A DNA stretch of 51,015 nucleotides from VBAS01 sp035318985. Its GTDB lineage: Bacteria > Bacteroidota > Bacteroidia > Chitinophagales > Chitinophagaceae. Location of the stretch: NCBI GenBank assembly GCA_035318985.1, contig DATHDP010000040.1, positions 1 through 51,015 of the forward strand. The letters run 5' to 3'. The notes below the pieces were generated by a model. The model ran no database searches, was not told the DNA's origin, and worked only from the letters and a program-made list of their open reading frames with translations. Made by a program: the position numbers and the translations under genes. Of this stretch, positions 24,581 to 33,399 are shown in pieces (position 1 is the stretch's first letter; every line of letters begins with the position of its first letter).

Positions 24581-25018
24581 TTATTTCCAAACAGGCATTT
24601 GCAGGATCTCTTTCAACTCGCCGTTGATCTTTTCCCATGCGTAAGTAAATTGTCCATTTGTGATCACTAGGAAGTTAGCTGGAATTGAAATATTATATCG
24701 CAAGACCTGGTGTAAAACTTTTTCATTAAGCATAATTTCCCCGGCTTTACATTCGATCAGCATCCATGGCTTGTGATCATGATCATAAACAAGTATGTCG
24801 AATCTTTTTTTCAGATCTCCCAACTGGATCTCTTTTTCCACTGCAATTAATTCTAAAGGATACTTTAATTCCTGTACCAGGAATTGAATAAAATTTTGTC
24901 GCACCCATTCTTCCTCATTTAGTAATAACCATTGTTTCCTGATAAAATCAAAGATCATCTCTTTACCATTCTCTTCTTTAAATCGAAATACAGGTTCAGG
25001 ATAGTTGACTTTTATCAT
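24581..25018 (-). CDS. Stand-alone HsdR-N / PD-(D/E)XK nuclease-like domain protein
   Basis: A 145-residue protein made of only the N-terminal domain of type I restriction R subunits. The PD-(D/E)XK-like core is visible as RFDILVYDHDHKPWMLIECKAG, with Asp in RFD and the E-x-K in ECK, and KRFD preceded by VEKEIQLG. N-terminal WLLLNEEEWVRQNFIQFL is typical of the domain. No helicase, specificity or methylase subunit is near, so it is not an R-M system. Free-standing copies are frequent in Bacteroidota chromosomes and have no agreed role. It is divergent from amn with a 29-base gap. Confidence 0.85.
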   Translation of the reverse strand: MIKVNYPEPVFRFKEENGKEMIFDFIRKQWLLLNEEEWVRQNFIQFLVQELKYPLELIAVEKEIQLGDLKKRFDILVYDHDHKPWMLIECKAGEIMLNEKVLHQVLRYNISIPANFLVITNGQFTYAWEKINGELKEILQMPVWK

Positions 25019-25047
25019 CGGTCAAAAGTATTGATTAAATTAGCAGG

Positions 25048-25818
25048 ATGAAGTCCAAAGAAGAGATTATACAAAATTGGTTGCCTAGGTATACTGGCCA
25101 AAAGCTTGAAAAATTCGGTAGCTATATACTGCTTACAAATTTTAGCAACTATGTTGAAAAATTTGCAAAATGGAATAGGGTAAAAGTAGTCGGAAAAGGC
25201 AAGCCTATGCAATGCGCTACCAAAGATGATATCACAATTATCAACTTTGGAATGGGAAGTCCTACAGCAGCAACAGTGATGGATCTGCTAGCTGCTATTC
25301 ATCCGAAAGCAGCTTTATTTCTTGGTAAATGCGGTGGTTTGAAAAAAAGAAATAAGCTTGGTGATCTTATATTACCAATTGCCGCTATTCGTGGTGAAGG
25401 AACCAGTAATGATTATTTTCCCGTGGAAGTACCTGCATTGCCTGCTTTCGCTTTGCAAAAAGCGGTTTCCACAACTATTAATGAGTATGAAATAGATTAT
25501 TGGACCGGCACCGTATATACAACAAATAGAAGAGTGTGGGAACATGATGAAAAATTCAAAAAATATTTGCTGGATGTCAGAGCCTATGCAATTGATATGG
25601 AAACAGCCACGATCTTCACGGTCGGATTTTATAATCACATACCAACGGGAGCTTTGCTACTTGTGAGTGACCAGCCAATGGTACCGGAGGGAGTGAAAAC
25701 TGAGGCAAGTGACAAAAAGATAACATCAAAATTTGTGGACACACATTTAAAGATCGGCATTGATTCATTAAAACAATTAATTAATAAGGGCCATACTGTT
25801 CGGCATCTTCGTTTTTAA
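25048..25818 (+). CDS. amn: AMP nucleosidase (short Bacteroidota form)
   Basis: A 256-residue phosphorylase-superfamily enzyme, predicted to cleave AMP to adenine and ribose 5-phosphate. It contains NFGMGSPTAATVMDLL, FLGKCGGLKKRNKLGDLILP, the nucleoside-binding IDMETATIFTVGF and LLVSDQPM. It lacks the ~200-residue N-terminal regulatory region of the 484-residue E. coli enzyme, as usual in this phylum. It starts an apparent operon with the small secreted protein and the ABC ATPase downstream (gap 12 bases, then a TAATG overlap). Confidence 0.88.
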   Translation: MKSKEEIIQNWLPRYTGQKLEKFGSYILLTNFSNYVEKFAKWNRVKVVGKGKPMQCATKDDITIINFGMGSPTAATVMDLLAAIHPKAALFLGKCGGLKKRNKLGDLILPIAAIRGEGTSNDYFPVEVPALPAFALQKAVSTTINEYEIDYWTGTVYTTNRRVWEHDEKFKKYLLDVRAYAIDMETATIFTVGFYNHIPTGALLLVSDQPMVPEGVKTEASDKKITSKFVDTHLKIGIDSLKQLINKGHTVRHLRF

Positions 25819-25830
25819 AAACCTTAGATC

Positions 25831-26205
25831 ATGAAAATATTTATTATAGCCCCATTCGTTTTCATTTTAGTGGCAACCACCGGTAAATGCAAGAACAAAA
25901 ATGAAAGTTCTGTTTATAAGGGAAAGTTGGAAGTAAAAGGTATGTGCATGAATTATACGATCAAACTTTTAGAGGGAAATATAGATAATTCTAAGATTGT
26001 GGCAGAATGGAAAGATGAAGTGACAGGCAAAACACATAATAATGTATTTGCTCTGGGAAGTGTTTGTAATTTTCCAGCAACTATTAAAGAAGGTGATGAG
26101 TTTTCTTTTACAATCGATACAACATATGTTAGCAACTGTGCAGTTTGCCTTGCCTACTATCCCAAACCAGCGAAGAGCATTGCTATTAAAGTAGTGAATA
26201 AATAA
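25831..26205 (+). CDS. Small exported Cys-rich protein of unknown function
   Basis: A 124-residue protein with a hydrophobic N-terminus (IIAPFVFILVATTG) and then KCKNK. The Cys there is preceded by Lys, so a standard lipobox is not present and simple secretion is more likely. The mature part has cysteines in GMCMNY, SVCNF and SNCAVCLAYYPKP, which could form disulfides or bind metal. I do not recognise the family. It is coupled by TAATG to the downstream ABC ATPase and follows amn by 12 bases. Confidence 0.7.
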   Translation: MKIFIIAPFVFILVATTGKCKNKNESSVYKGKLEVKGMCMNYTIKLLEGNIDNSKIVAEWKDEVTGKTHNNVFALGSVCNFPATIKEGDEFSFTIDTTYVSNCAVCLAYYPKPAKSIAIKVVNK

Positions 26206-27929
26206 TGCTGCCCCTACTCCGGATAAATGATCTTTCAATTGATTTTGTTTCAGAATCCGGAACAACTTCTGCATTAAAAAATATTTCACTTTCTGTCAAT
26301 CGGAGTGAGATCCTCGCAATTGTTGGCGAATCAGGATCTGGTAAATCTGTAACAGCACTTTCAATTCTGAAATTGTTAGCCAACACTGCAAAATTTACAA
26401 GCGGCGGAATCATTTTTTCAGAAGACGGCAAAAATGAAATTGATCTGCTCCGCTTATCAAATAAAGAATTACAAAAAGTCCGTGGCAATAGAATCGCAAT
26501 GATCTTCCAGGAACCAATGACATCGCTAAATCCTGTATTCACTTGCGGTAACCAGGTTGCGGAATCAATACAACTTCATAAAAAAATTTCAACTGGAGAA
26601 GCAAAAAGGCAGGCTATAGAATGGTTCAGAAAAGTAAAACTACCGGGGCCGGAAAAGGTTTTTTCGAAATATCCACATCAATTAAGTGGTGGGCAGAAGC
26701 AAAGAGTGATGATAGCAATGGCAATATGCTGCAAACCTTCCTTGCTAATTTGTGATGAACCAACAACTGCGTTGGACGTAACTGTTCAAAAAAATATTTT
26801 ACAGCTCATAAAAGAATTACAGGAAGAGCAAAAGATGGGTGTCATCTTTATCACACACGATCTTGGTGTAGTAAGTGAAATAGCAGATAAAATAGCCGTG
26901 ATGTATAAAGGCAATATTGTTGAAACTAATTCCAGGAAAGAAATTTTCACGAACCCGCAACATCCATATACAAAAGGCTTACTTGCCTGCAGGCCTGTGT
27001 TCCATAAAAAAGGAGAAAGATTACCTGTTGTTAGTGATTTTCTTGAGGCCGGAGATAACAGATTACAGACGATAGTTAAATCAGTCAAACTTGATACTGC
27101 TTCCGTGATCCGCGATCAACCGTCCACTCTCCTTCTTTCAGTGAAAAATCTTTCGGTTTGGTTCCCTGTTAAAAAGAATTTATTTGGAAGATCACTTTCT
27201 TTCACAAAAGCCGTAGACGACGTGAGTTTTGAAGTAATAAAAGGCGAAACTCTTGGTTTGGTTGGTGAAAGTGGTTGTGGTAAAACGACGCTGGGAAGAA
27301 CATTGTTACGTCTTATTGAACCAACTGCAGGTGAAATAATTTATAACGGCATTGATCTCACAAAAAAAACCAGTGATGAAATAATATCTCTTCGAAAAGA
27401 TATACAACTTGTTTTCCAGGATCCCTATTCATCCTTGAATCCGCGGTTAACTATTGGCTCGGCTATTAGTGAACCATTGAAAGTGTACGGACAATACAAA
27501 AACGAAAAGCAACGAAAAGAAAAAGTGGTCGACCTGCTTGAAAAAGTAAACCTTGACTCAAAACATTTTCATAGATATCCTCATGAATTCAGCGGAGGAC
27601 AACGACAACGCATTGTAATCGCCAGGGCGTTGGCATTAGATCCCTCTTTTATTATTTGTGATGAACCGGTTTCTGCATTGGATGTAAGTGTACAGGCACA
27701 AGTGCTCAACCTGTTAAATGATATTAAAAAAGAATTTGGATTTACAACGATCTTTATTTCCCATGATCTTGCAGTTGTTCGCTATATAAGCGATCGTATT
27801 ATGGTAATGCACAAAGGAAAAATTGTTGAGCAAGGCAATGCGGATGAAGTATATTATCATCCAAAGAATGAGTACACGAAAAATCTTATTGATTCTATTC
27901 CGGGAAAAAATTTAAACTATTCAAGATAA
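26205..27929 (+). CDS. Peptide-type ABC transporter, two fused ATP-binding domains
   Basis: A 574-residue cytoplasmic protein equivalent to OppD plus OppF (or DppD/DppF, YejF) in one chain. The first nucleotide-binding domain has Walker A GESGSGKS at 41-48, a signature LSGGQKQRVMIA and Walker B LLICDEPTTALD. The second has Walker A GESGCGKT at 354-361, signature FSGGQRQRIVIARA and IICDEPVSALD. Both are followed by the NPxHPYT-type C-terminal extension typical of peptide transporters (NPQHPYTKGLL; HPKNEYTKNLI). No permease or binding protein gene lies next to it, so its partners are elsewhere. The last 13 bases overlap the convergent TraB gene. Confidence 0.93.
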   Translation: MLPLLRINDLSIDFVSESGTTSALKNISLSVNRSEILAIVGESGSGKSVTALSILKLLANTAKFTSGGIIFSEDGKNEIDLLRLSNKELQKVRGNRIAMIFQEPMTSLNPVFTCGNQVAESIQLHKKISTGEAKRQAIEWFRKVKLPGPEKVFSKYPHQLSGGQKQRVMIAMAICCKPSLLICDEPTTALDVTVQKNILQLIKELQEEQKMGVIFITHDLGVVSEIADKIAVMYKGNIVETNSRKEIFTNPQHPYTKGLLACRPVFHKKGERLPVVSDFLEAGDNRLQTIVKSVKLDTASVIRDQPSTLLLSVKNLSVWFPVKKNLFGRSLSFTKAVDDVSFEVIKGETLGLVGESGCGKTTLGRTLLRLIEPTAGEIIYNGIDLTKKTSDEIISLRKDIQLVFQDPYSSLNPRLTIGSAISEPLKVYGQYKNEKQRKEKVVDLLEKVNLDSKHFHRYPHEFSGGQRQRIVIARALALDPSFIICDEPVSALDVSVQAQVLNLLNDIKKEFGFTTIFISHDLAVVRYISDRIMVMHKGKIVEQGNADEVYYHPKNEYTKNLIDSIPGKNLNYSR

Positions 27930-30900
27930 CGATAAGACATATTCGAGTAATCCTGTCCTTCATTGTAAAACATCCTGGCGCTTTTTCTTTTTGAATATAA
28001 AATTTTCTTTAGTTGTTTTTCCATTTGCTCTTTCACCGGAACATCTTCTTTTATCTTCTCGTCAGTGAATTCGGTAAAAACGATCTTATTATCATCTCTT
28101 GAAAAATTGAAGCCGGACATAATAGAAGTATAGCCCATCTCATCGTCATCATCTTCGTCGTCCTCGTCATCATCATAATTGAATTGATTGTTGTCCTGTG
28201 ACAATAACCCGGCTGTAGCCAATTTCCAAAATTGGTCATCCTTTTTGGTTTTGTATTTATAGAAAAACACAAACCCTTTCCTATTCTTTATTGATGCGGG
28301 AAGACTATCGATAAACACCAATGAATCAGGTTTGTTATAAGAAGATGAAAATAGTTTGCTTTTTGACAGGTCTTGTTGGCTTTTATATTCTGTAGGAAAT
28401 TTTTCTTGCATTTTTAATGCCCTTAGGTCGGTAAATAATTCGTACCTGTAATCGTCAAGTTTTGCAAAATATGTCAGCATTGTATCAGGAAGTGAAATTT
28501 TATGCCGCAAAAAAAGATAGACAGTATTATATTTTAATCTTTTATCCTCTGATGATAGCATTTTTTTCAATAGATCATTTACAGCCGGATTCGTTTCCCT
28601 GAATGGCAATAATAAAGTTGCATAGGTTATAAGATCCTCATTACCCTGGTCGCCTTCATTTCGACGATATAGATTGTCAATTTTTGTTTCCGCTTTTTCA
28701 TCTTCCGCTTTTTCTATTGCCGATTTTTTCTCTTCAATATTCTGTTTCTTTAATTGCTGCTTTGCTTCTATCAAAAACTTACTGTAGTATATCTCATAAT
28801 CTTTTGCCTTAACAAGATTACTGTCAACCATTTTACGCAACAGATGCATGATCGGTTTTTTATAATCATCAAGCGTCATTAAAGGAAGCAGGTCAGTCAA
28901 TATAGTTTTTGTCAGTTGCAATGAATCATCTAACTCACTTAGAAAATCGCCGTCGGAAGATCCAGAATTGGTGTAAACGCTTCGATAAGTATAAGTCCTG
29001 TAATTATTTTGGTAACGATTTTCAGTTTCCAACACAGGCGGTTCATTAGTAATTATGTCTTTGAAAAGATCAAAGGAATACTGTGTTTTTTGAGTCAGCA
29101 ATGCTGACAGAGCAGCATGCTGCAATTGTACTGTATCACCTGCTTCATAGTAAATATTTTTTAAAAGATCTGCACTTGCTTTTACTTGAATACTTGCCAA
29201 TTTGCTGATAAATGAAATTTTTCTTTCAAGATATTTTTTTTCACTCCATTTAAATGAATGAATTGCTTTTGTTAAAAGAGGAAGGTCCGTTGAATCCATA
29301 TCTATTTGCCAAACTGAATTGATCGCCTTCTTTCTTGCAACACTATCGCTACCAAAGAAATCATTAAAAAATATTTTTGACTTTTTTGTAAACGGGTTAA
29401 TGACCTTTAACTTATCAGCAGGCACAAAATTTTCAAAAAAACCCTTTACAAAACTTGAAGGCTGTGAAAGAGTGTCCGTTTCTGTTGTTAATTGAAAATG
29501 CAGCCCATCCTTGTAAAATGTTTTGGTTAAAATTGCCCGGCTGCTGTTAGTGTCAGTAACAACCTGCTCCATCACTTTCATTCCATTTGGCAAGGTTGAT
29601 TTTTTTTCACTCCGAACGATCCATGTTGTATCATAGCCAGGCAAAAACAAATACTTATTATCACGCAATAAGGTACTGTCTACATATTCATATTTGGATG
29701 TACGGGCAAAGCTTATATATACTGCCTCCCCTGTTGTATCATTTTTTACCAGACGGGTTTTATAATCATCTTTTGTAACGCTAAAATAACTTTCATCATC
29801 ATCGTTATCTGAAGCATACGAGTCTTCAGCAGGGATATCCAGCTTGTTTTTCTTCTCTTCGGGGAACCAGGATGTTTTTACTGAAAAATACATTGCAGAA
29901 TCTTTTCTTTCCTTCATTTCCCTATAAACAAATGGTGTGATCTCAAAAGAATTGAAAAATTTTTCAGCTGCTGTATTTTCTTTTCCATGAGTAATCAGCG
30001 TATAATAGTGTGGCCCCTGGATAAGAAATCTTGCAAAAATGGTAGTACCGTCTTTATGCACATACTTGCAATCAAGTGCAGGATAACCTTTGTACACAAG
30101 CAGCTTGCGACTAATGTTTTTTTCAATATAATCGGCGGATCCAAAACTTTCATCCATTAACGCAAGATCAAAAGTGTCTTCTTCGGCAAACCTGTAATTG
30201 TGAATATCTGTTCTTATTACAGAAAAATGCTGACCGCTTGCCTTTTCTTCAGCATCATATTGTACATTATCTCCAAATGATTCATAAGGTTGTTGAGGAA
30301 AATCAATAGAAAAACCACCATAAGCGGGTTGAAACTTTTTCCATCCGCTATTCTTAAATTCTTTTAATTGAATACTATTGAAGAATTTCTTTGCTTCATC
30401 ACCATTTCTTATATAATCGCCATTACCGCCCATTTTAAAAAAAATAACTTCAAATGGAGTGATGAAAATATTATACCGGTTATAGTCACCTCTTCTTGTG
30501 CGGCTGGTTATATCGTATCCTTTATAACCGTTTTTTGTTATTTCTGTTTTACTTAAAATTTTGCCGGGAACATTTTCATACAATAAACTATCAATTTTTT
30601 TTGCAACAATATCAGCGTTATGGCCCCAATAAAGACTATTTGTTTTAACCCTTGTCACCATGTAAAAACTTCCATTAGCCATGTCAGCATATTGTTTTTG
30701 ATCAAACAAAAAGCTTTCTCCGAAGTGATAGAATTTTCCCGGAATATCTACTTTATAAAACCCATCATCGGCAGTTTGAGTTGAAAATGTTGTCGGCACA
30801 CGAACTTTCTCAACTGCATCTTTTTGCTTACTGTCTCTTGTACCCATAAATATCGGTCGAAGCTTGTACCCTTTTCTTCTCAACAATTCGATCACACCTC

Positions 30901-31744
30901 TATTTCCCGGAAGATGTGCCGCTCCAACTCCCACAAACAATGATGATCTTTTAAGAATTGAATCAATTGAATTGGCCTGTATCTCATTTCGGCGATAAAG
31001 AAATTTTTCATCAAAGGCATCCGACTGACTATTTAATTTGTTGATAGAGTCAAGCTGATCCAGGTTGCCTGCACGATATGCTTCCTGTAACTTGGACGGT
31101 GAAAACTCTTCATCGTAGTCAAAACTTTTTTCCTTTTTGTTTTTTTCTTTTGCTGCATCACGAAATGCCTCCGCCATTAATTTCATGCTTTGCTCATACT
31201 GCTCGACACCGGCAACTTTTTTTCCTAATTTTTTTCCTGTTTGATAAATATACAGATCGAGGTAAGTGTCTTCCTCAAAATCGCTATTATTATCAGACTG
31301 ACTACGATAAAGTAAATTATTGATCATGGATGGCTTACTAAACATCGCCACCTCTAGTTTTTTTTCATATCTACCGAAACGTAAAGTTCTAATATTAAAA
31401 AAATCACTGGGCATGTCATTCGTTATCCCCGGGTTGAAACCATAGCGGTAATTAGGGGAGCCCATATCATAATTATTCATGTCCTCCTGCCATGTTTCAG
31501 GATTTGTTTCGAGAGCCACAACGTCTGAATTTTTAATAGCGAGGTAAAATGAATCGGCCAGGTTAAAAGCAATTTTACTGCTGACATGCATGGTCCCAAA
31601 TAAATAGGAAGGCTTTTTCAAACCATTGCCACTTATTTCCCAAAACAGGCTGGGATATTTTTTTGCTTTAGCTTTTGATGGGCCCTGGCTCTGCGCACAA
31701 AAATAAAACAGCACTGTTGCAGCTAGGATAAAATATCGCTTCAT
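27917..31744 (-). CDS. Giant TraB/GumN-family protein with extra C-terminal domains
   Basis: A 1275-residue exported protein. The signal peptide (~1-20, ends CAQSQ) is followed by a TraB/GumN domain (~30-300): SLFWEISGNGLKKPSYLFGTMHV at its start, VVALETNPE, and FVGVGAAHLPGNRGVIELLRRKGYKL at its end. Family members are usually ~280-300 residues. Here come two or three beta-rich modules, each ending in an AxKFFNSxxxxxF-like line (about 320-460, 475-620, 630-800), then a long helical, HEAT-like region (~830-1180) and an acidic Asp/Glu run near 1190-1205. TraB homologues are thought to be metal-dependent proteases (inference from family). It stands alone, convergent with the ABC gene. Confidence 0.85.
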   Translation of the reverse strand: MKRYFILAATVLFYFCAQSQGPSKAKAKKYPSLFWEISGNGLKKPSYLFGTMHVSSKIAFNLADSFYLAIKNSDVVALETNPETWQEDMNNYDMGSPNYRYGFNPGITNDMPSDFFNIRTLRFGRYEKKLEVAMFSKPSMINNLLYRSQSDNNSDFEEDTYLDLYIYQTGKKLGKKVAGVEQYEQSMKLMAEAFRDAAKEKNKKEKSFDYDEEFSPSKLQEAYRAGNLDQLDSINKLNSQSDAFDEKFLYRRNEIQANSIDSILKRSSLFVGVGAAHLPGNRGVIELLRRKGYKLRPIFMGTRDSKQKDAVEKVRVPTTFSTQTADDGFYKVDIPGKFYHFGESFLFDQKQYADMANGSFYMVTRVKTNSLYWGHNADIVAKKIDSLLYENVPGKILSKTEITKNGYKGYDITSRTRRGDYNRYNIFITPFEVIFFKMGGNGDYIRNGDEAKKFFNSIQLKEFKNSGWKKFQPAYGGFSIDFPQQPYESFGDNVQYDAEEKASGQHFSVIRTDIHNYRFAEEDTFDLALMDESFGSADYIEKNISRKLLVYKGYPALDCKYVHKDGTTIFARFLIQGPHYYTLITHGKENTAAEKFFNSFEITPFVYREMKERKDSAMYFSVKTSWFPEEKKNKLDIPAEDSYASDNDDDESYFSVTKDDYKTRLVKNDTTGEAVYISFARTSKYEYVDSTLLRDNKYLFLPGYDTTWIVRSEKKSTLPNGMKVMEQVVTDTNSSRAILTKTFYKDGLHFQLTTETDTLSQPSSFVKGFFENFVPADKLKVINPFTKKSKIFFNDFFGSDSVARKKAINSVWQIDMDSTDLPLLTKAIHSFKWSEKKYLERKISFISKLASIQVKASADLLKNIYYEAGDTVQLQHAALSALLTQKTQYSFDLFKDIITNEPPVLETENRYQNNYRTYTYRSVYTNSGSSDGDFLSELDDSLQLTKTILTDLLPLMTLDDYKKPIMHLLRKMVDSNLVKAKDYEIYYSKFLIEAKQQLKKQNIEEKKSAIEKAEDEKAETKIDNLYRRNEGDQGNEDLITYATLLLPFRETNPAVNDLLKKMLSSEDKRLKYNTVYLFLRHKISLPDTMLTYFAKLDDYRYELFTDLRALKMQEKFPTEYKSQQDLSKSKLFSSSYNKPDSLVFIDSLPASIKNRKGFVFFYKYKTKKDDQFWKLATAGLLSQDNNQFNYDDDEDDEDDDDEMGYTSIMSGFNFSRDDNKIVFTEFTDEKIKEDVPVKEQMEKQLKKILYSKRKSARMFYNEGQDYSNMSYRYLE

Positions 31745-31890
31745 AAAGTAGATGATGGTCCTGATTTTAATACTTCAAGATGCTGAATGCCTCTGAATAC
31801 ATAAAATTAATCAAATATGCCGGAGTAAGGGTTTGTGGACAATGCCTAAAGAATGTGAAAAATTATTCGTGGAAAAAAACCCAAAACCGC

Positions 31891-31898
31891 TACCTTTG
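31891..31898 (+). promoter_or_regulatory. TACCTTTG promoter box upstream of queA
   Basis: TACCTTTG is a full match to TAnnTTTG. It lies 263 bases before the queA start, with the structured segment starting directly downstream, so transcription would begin near 31905. A TTcG at 31866 is the only weak -33 candidate. Confidence 0.6.
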
Positions 31899-32018
31899 CC
31901 CACTTTAAAACTGAGTGAACCGCCCGGCGCCGTAAGGCCGGATGGGAATCTAAACCTCCCTTCAGTATTGCCTGCTCCCGGACAGTCACCAGTAATTTAA
32001 TAACAAATCGTCCAATAG

Positions 32019-32036
32019 TCCCGATAACAATCGGGA
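32019..32036 (+). repeat. Short palindrome in the queA leader
   Basis: TCCCGAT-AACA-ATCGGGA is a perfect 7-bp hairpin. Sequences of this type (cccgat..atcggg) are often dispersed between genes in Bacteroidota; here it has no T-run and is not a terminator. Confidence 0.6.
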
Positions 32037-32092
32037 TCGCTGATGAAACTCAATCGCCAACCTGGCAAAGCTAAATCAGGGTTCGGAACGAT

Positions 32093-32114
32093 GAACGGAG
32101 CGTCGCAACAAAAG
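32093..32114 (-). repeat. Dispersed GTTGCGACGC repeat, copy 1
   Basis: The minus strand reads CTTTTGTTGCGACGCTCCGT plus TC, matching the copy at 35304-35325 in 20 of 22 positions. It lies in the queA leader. Confidence 0.6.
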
Positions 32115-32161
32115 ATGCCCGGAGATTCAAAAGCTGGTAAACAAAAAAATAAATTAAGCCC

Positions 32162-33211
32162 ATGAAGCTTTCGCAATTCCGTTTCGACCTCCCCTTAAAT
32201 CTTATCGCTCAGAATCCAGCCAAAAGACGTGAAGATGCCCGTATGATGGTGGTCCATCGCCATACCGGCCAGATCGAGAACAAACATTTCCGCGACATCA
32301 TGGATTATTTTGATGACAAGGATGTGTTCGTTGTAAATAATACAAAAGTATTTCCGGCAAGAATGTATGGCCGCAAGGAAAAAACCGGTGCCAAGATCGA
32401 AGTGTTCTTGCTTCGTGAATTGAATAAGCCCAACCGTCTTTGGGATGTGATCGTTGATCCTGCAAGGAAGATCCGTGTGGGTAATAAACTTTATTTTGGC
32501 GACAATGAAGAATTGGTAGCTGAAGTAATTGACAACACCACCAGCCGCGGCAGAACTATCCGTTTTCTTTGGGAAGATTCTGAAGAATCATTCCGTGGTA
32601 TGTTGGAGAAATTAGGTGAAACGCCCTTACCGAAATATATTAAGCGTAAACCGGATGAAGAAGATAAGGAACGTTATCAAACCGTTTATGCAAAACATGA
32701 AGGCGCCGTTGCAGCACCAACAGCTGGTTTGCATTTTAGCCGTGAGCTGATCAAGCGTCTTGAAATAAAAGGTATTCGTTTTGCTGAGGTGACTTTGCAT
32801 ACTGGTTTGGGAACTTTCAGACCGATCGAAGTAGAAGATCTGAGCAAGCATAAAATGGATGCTGAATATTACAGAATAGAAGAAGATGCTTGCAAAATTG
32901 TGAATCGTGCAAAAGAATATGGTCATCGTATTTGCTCTGTCGGCACTACAACAATGCGAGCTGTTGAATCTTCTTTTACAGCACAAAAATTATTGAAGCC
33001 TTCGGAAGGTTGGACGAATATGTTTATTCATCCACCTTATGAGTTTAATATCGCTGATGCGCTGGTTACCAATTTTCATTTACCAAAAACCAGCTTGCTT
33101 ATCATGACTTGTGCTTTTGCAGGATATGACCTGATAATGGAAGCATACAAAAAAGCCATCAAGGATAAATATCGTTTTTTTAGTTATGGTGATGCGTTGT
33201 TGATCGTATAG
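32162..33211 (+). CDS. queA: S-adenosylmethionine:tRNA ribosyltransferase-isomerase
   Basis: A 349-residue enzyme that transfers and isomerises the ribosyl part of SAM onto 7-aminomethyl-7-deazaguanine in tRNA, giving epoxyqueuosine (queuosine pathway). It shows FRFDLPLNLIAQNPAKRRE at the start, NNTKVFPARMYG, VYAKHEGAVAAPTAGLHFS, LHTGLGTFRPI and SVGTTTMRAVES, ending FFSYGDALLIV, all diagnostic for QueA. The length is normal. It has a long structured leader and its own terminator. Other queuosine genes are not adjacent. Confidence 0.97.
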   Translation: MKLSQFRFDLPLNLIAQNPAKRREDARMMVVHRHTGQIENKHFRDIMDYFDDKDVFVVNNTKVFPARMYGRKEKTGAKIEVFLLRELNKPNRLWDVIVDPARKIRVGNKLYFGDNEELVAEVIDNTTSRGRTIRFLWEDSEESFRGMLEKLGETPLPKYIKRKPDEEDKERYQTVYAKHEGAVAAPTAGLHFSRELIKRLEIKGIRFAEVTLHTGLGTFRPIEVEDLSKHKMDAEYYRIEEDACKIVNRAKEYGHRICSVGTTTMRAVESSFTAQKLLKPSEGWTNMFIHPPYEFNIADALVTNFHLPKTSLLIMTCAFAGYDLIMEAYKKAIKDKYRFFSYGDALLIV

Positions 33212-33258
33212 AACCACGATTATTCTGTGGATTTAAAAAGATTCTTAGGAAAGCATTG

Positions 33259-33287
33259 AAGCTCCGTTATTACGGAGCTTTTTTATT
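33259..33287 (+). terminator. Terminator of queA
   Basis: AAGCTCCGT (33259-33267) pairs with ACGGAGCTT (33272-33280) around TATT, followed by TTTTTTATTT. Confidence 0.92.
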
Positions 33288-33385
33288 TGGATTGAATTTT
33301 GTGTATTTAATTCCATAGTCGCATCTTCTTTTCAAACCGAACTCTTAACTATCCGCTAACAGCATTATTTCGTAACTTGAAAAAG

Positions 33386-33391
33386 AGGAGG
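33386..33391 (+). promoter_or_regulatory. AGGAGG ribosome binding site that fixes the start at 33400
   Basis: AGGAGG ends eight bases before the ATG at 33400 but only two bases before the ATG at 33394, so the second ATG is the usable start. A full Shine-Dalgarno sequence is uncommon in this phylum, which often initiates without one. Confidence 0.65.
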
Positions 33392-33399
33392 AGATGATC

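Larger units (their letters stand above)
31905..32160 (+). ncRNA. Candidate structured leader RNA of queA
   Basis: The 417 bases between the TraB gene and queA hold no plausible gene. From ~31905 the region is distinctly GC-richer than its flanks. ACTGA (31910-31914) can pair with TCAGT (31972-31976), enclosing a stem capped by a GTAA tetraloop (GCC-GTAA-GGC, ~31929-31938, extended by CCG/CGG). Further hairpins are TCCCGAT/ATCGGGA at 32019-32036 and GCCA/TGGC near 32056-32066. With the promoter box just upstream this looks like a long leader or an independent small RNA. I could not match it to preQ1, SAM, FMN, cobalamin, TPP, SRP, RNase P or tmRNA. 31745-31890 shows nothing definite. Confidence 0.4.

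Noticed and set aside
24581..25018. A type I restriction-modification or phage-defence locus
   Set aside because: Only the HsdR N-terminal domain is present; no helicase, methylase, specificity or other defence genes are nearby.
28146..28180. Tandem CATCATC/GTCGTC-like repeat as a regulatory satellite
   Set aside because: It encodes the Asp/Glu-rich run of the TraB-family protein and is explained by codon usage for acidic residues.
31905..32160. The queA leader as a known riboswitch (preQ1, SAM, FMN, cobalamin, TPP, fluoride) or as RNase P, SRP or tmRNA
   Set aside because: A GGATGGGA stretch recalls the FMN element, but the other conserved blocks are absent, and none of the other consensus sequences fits.
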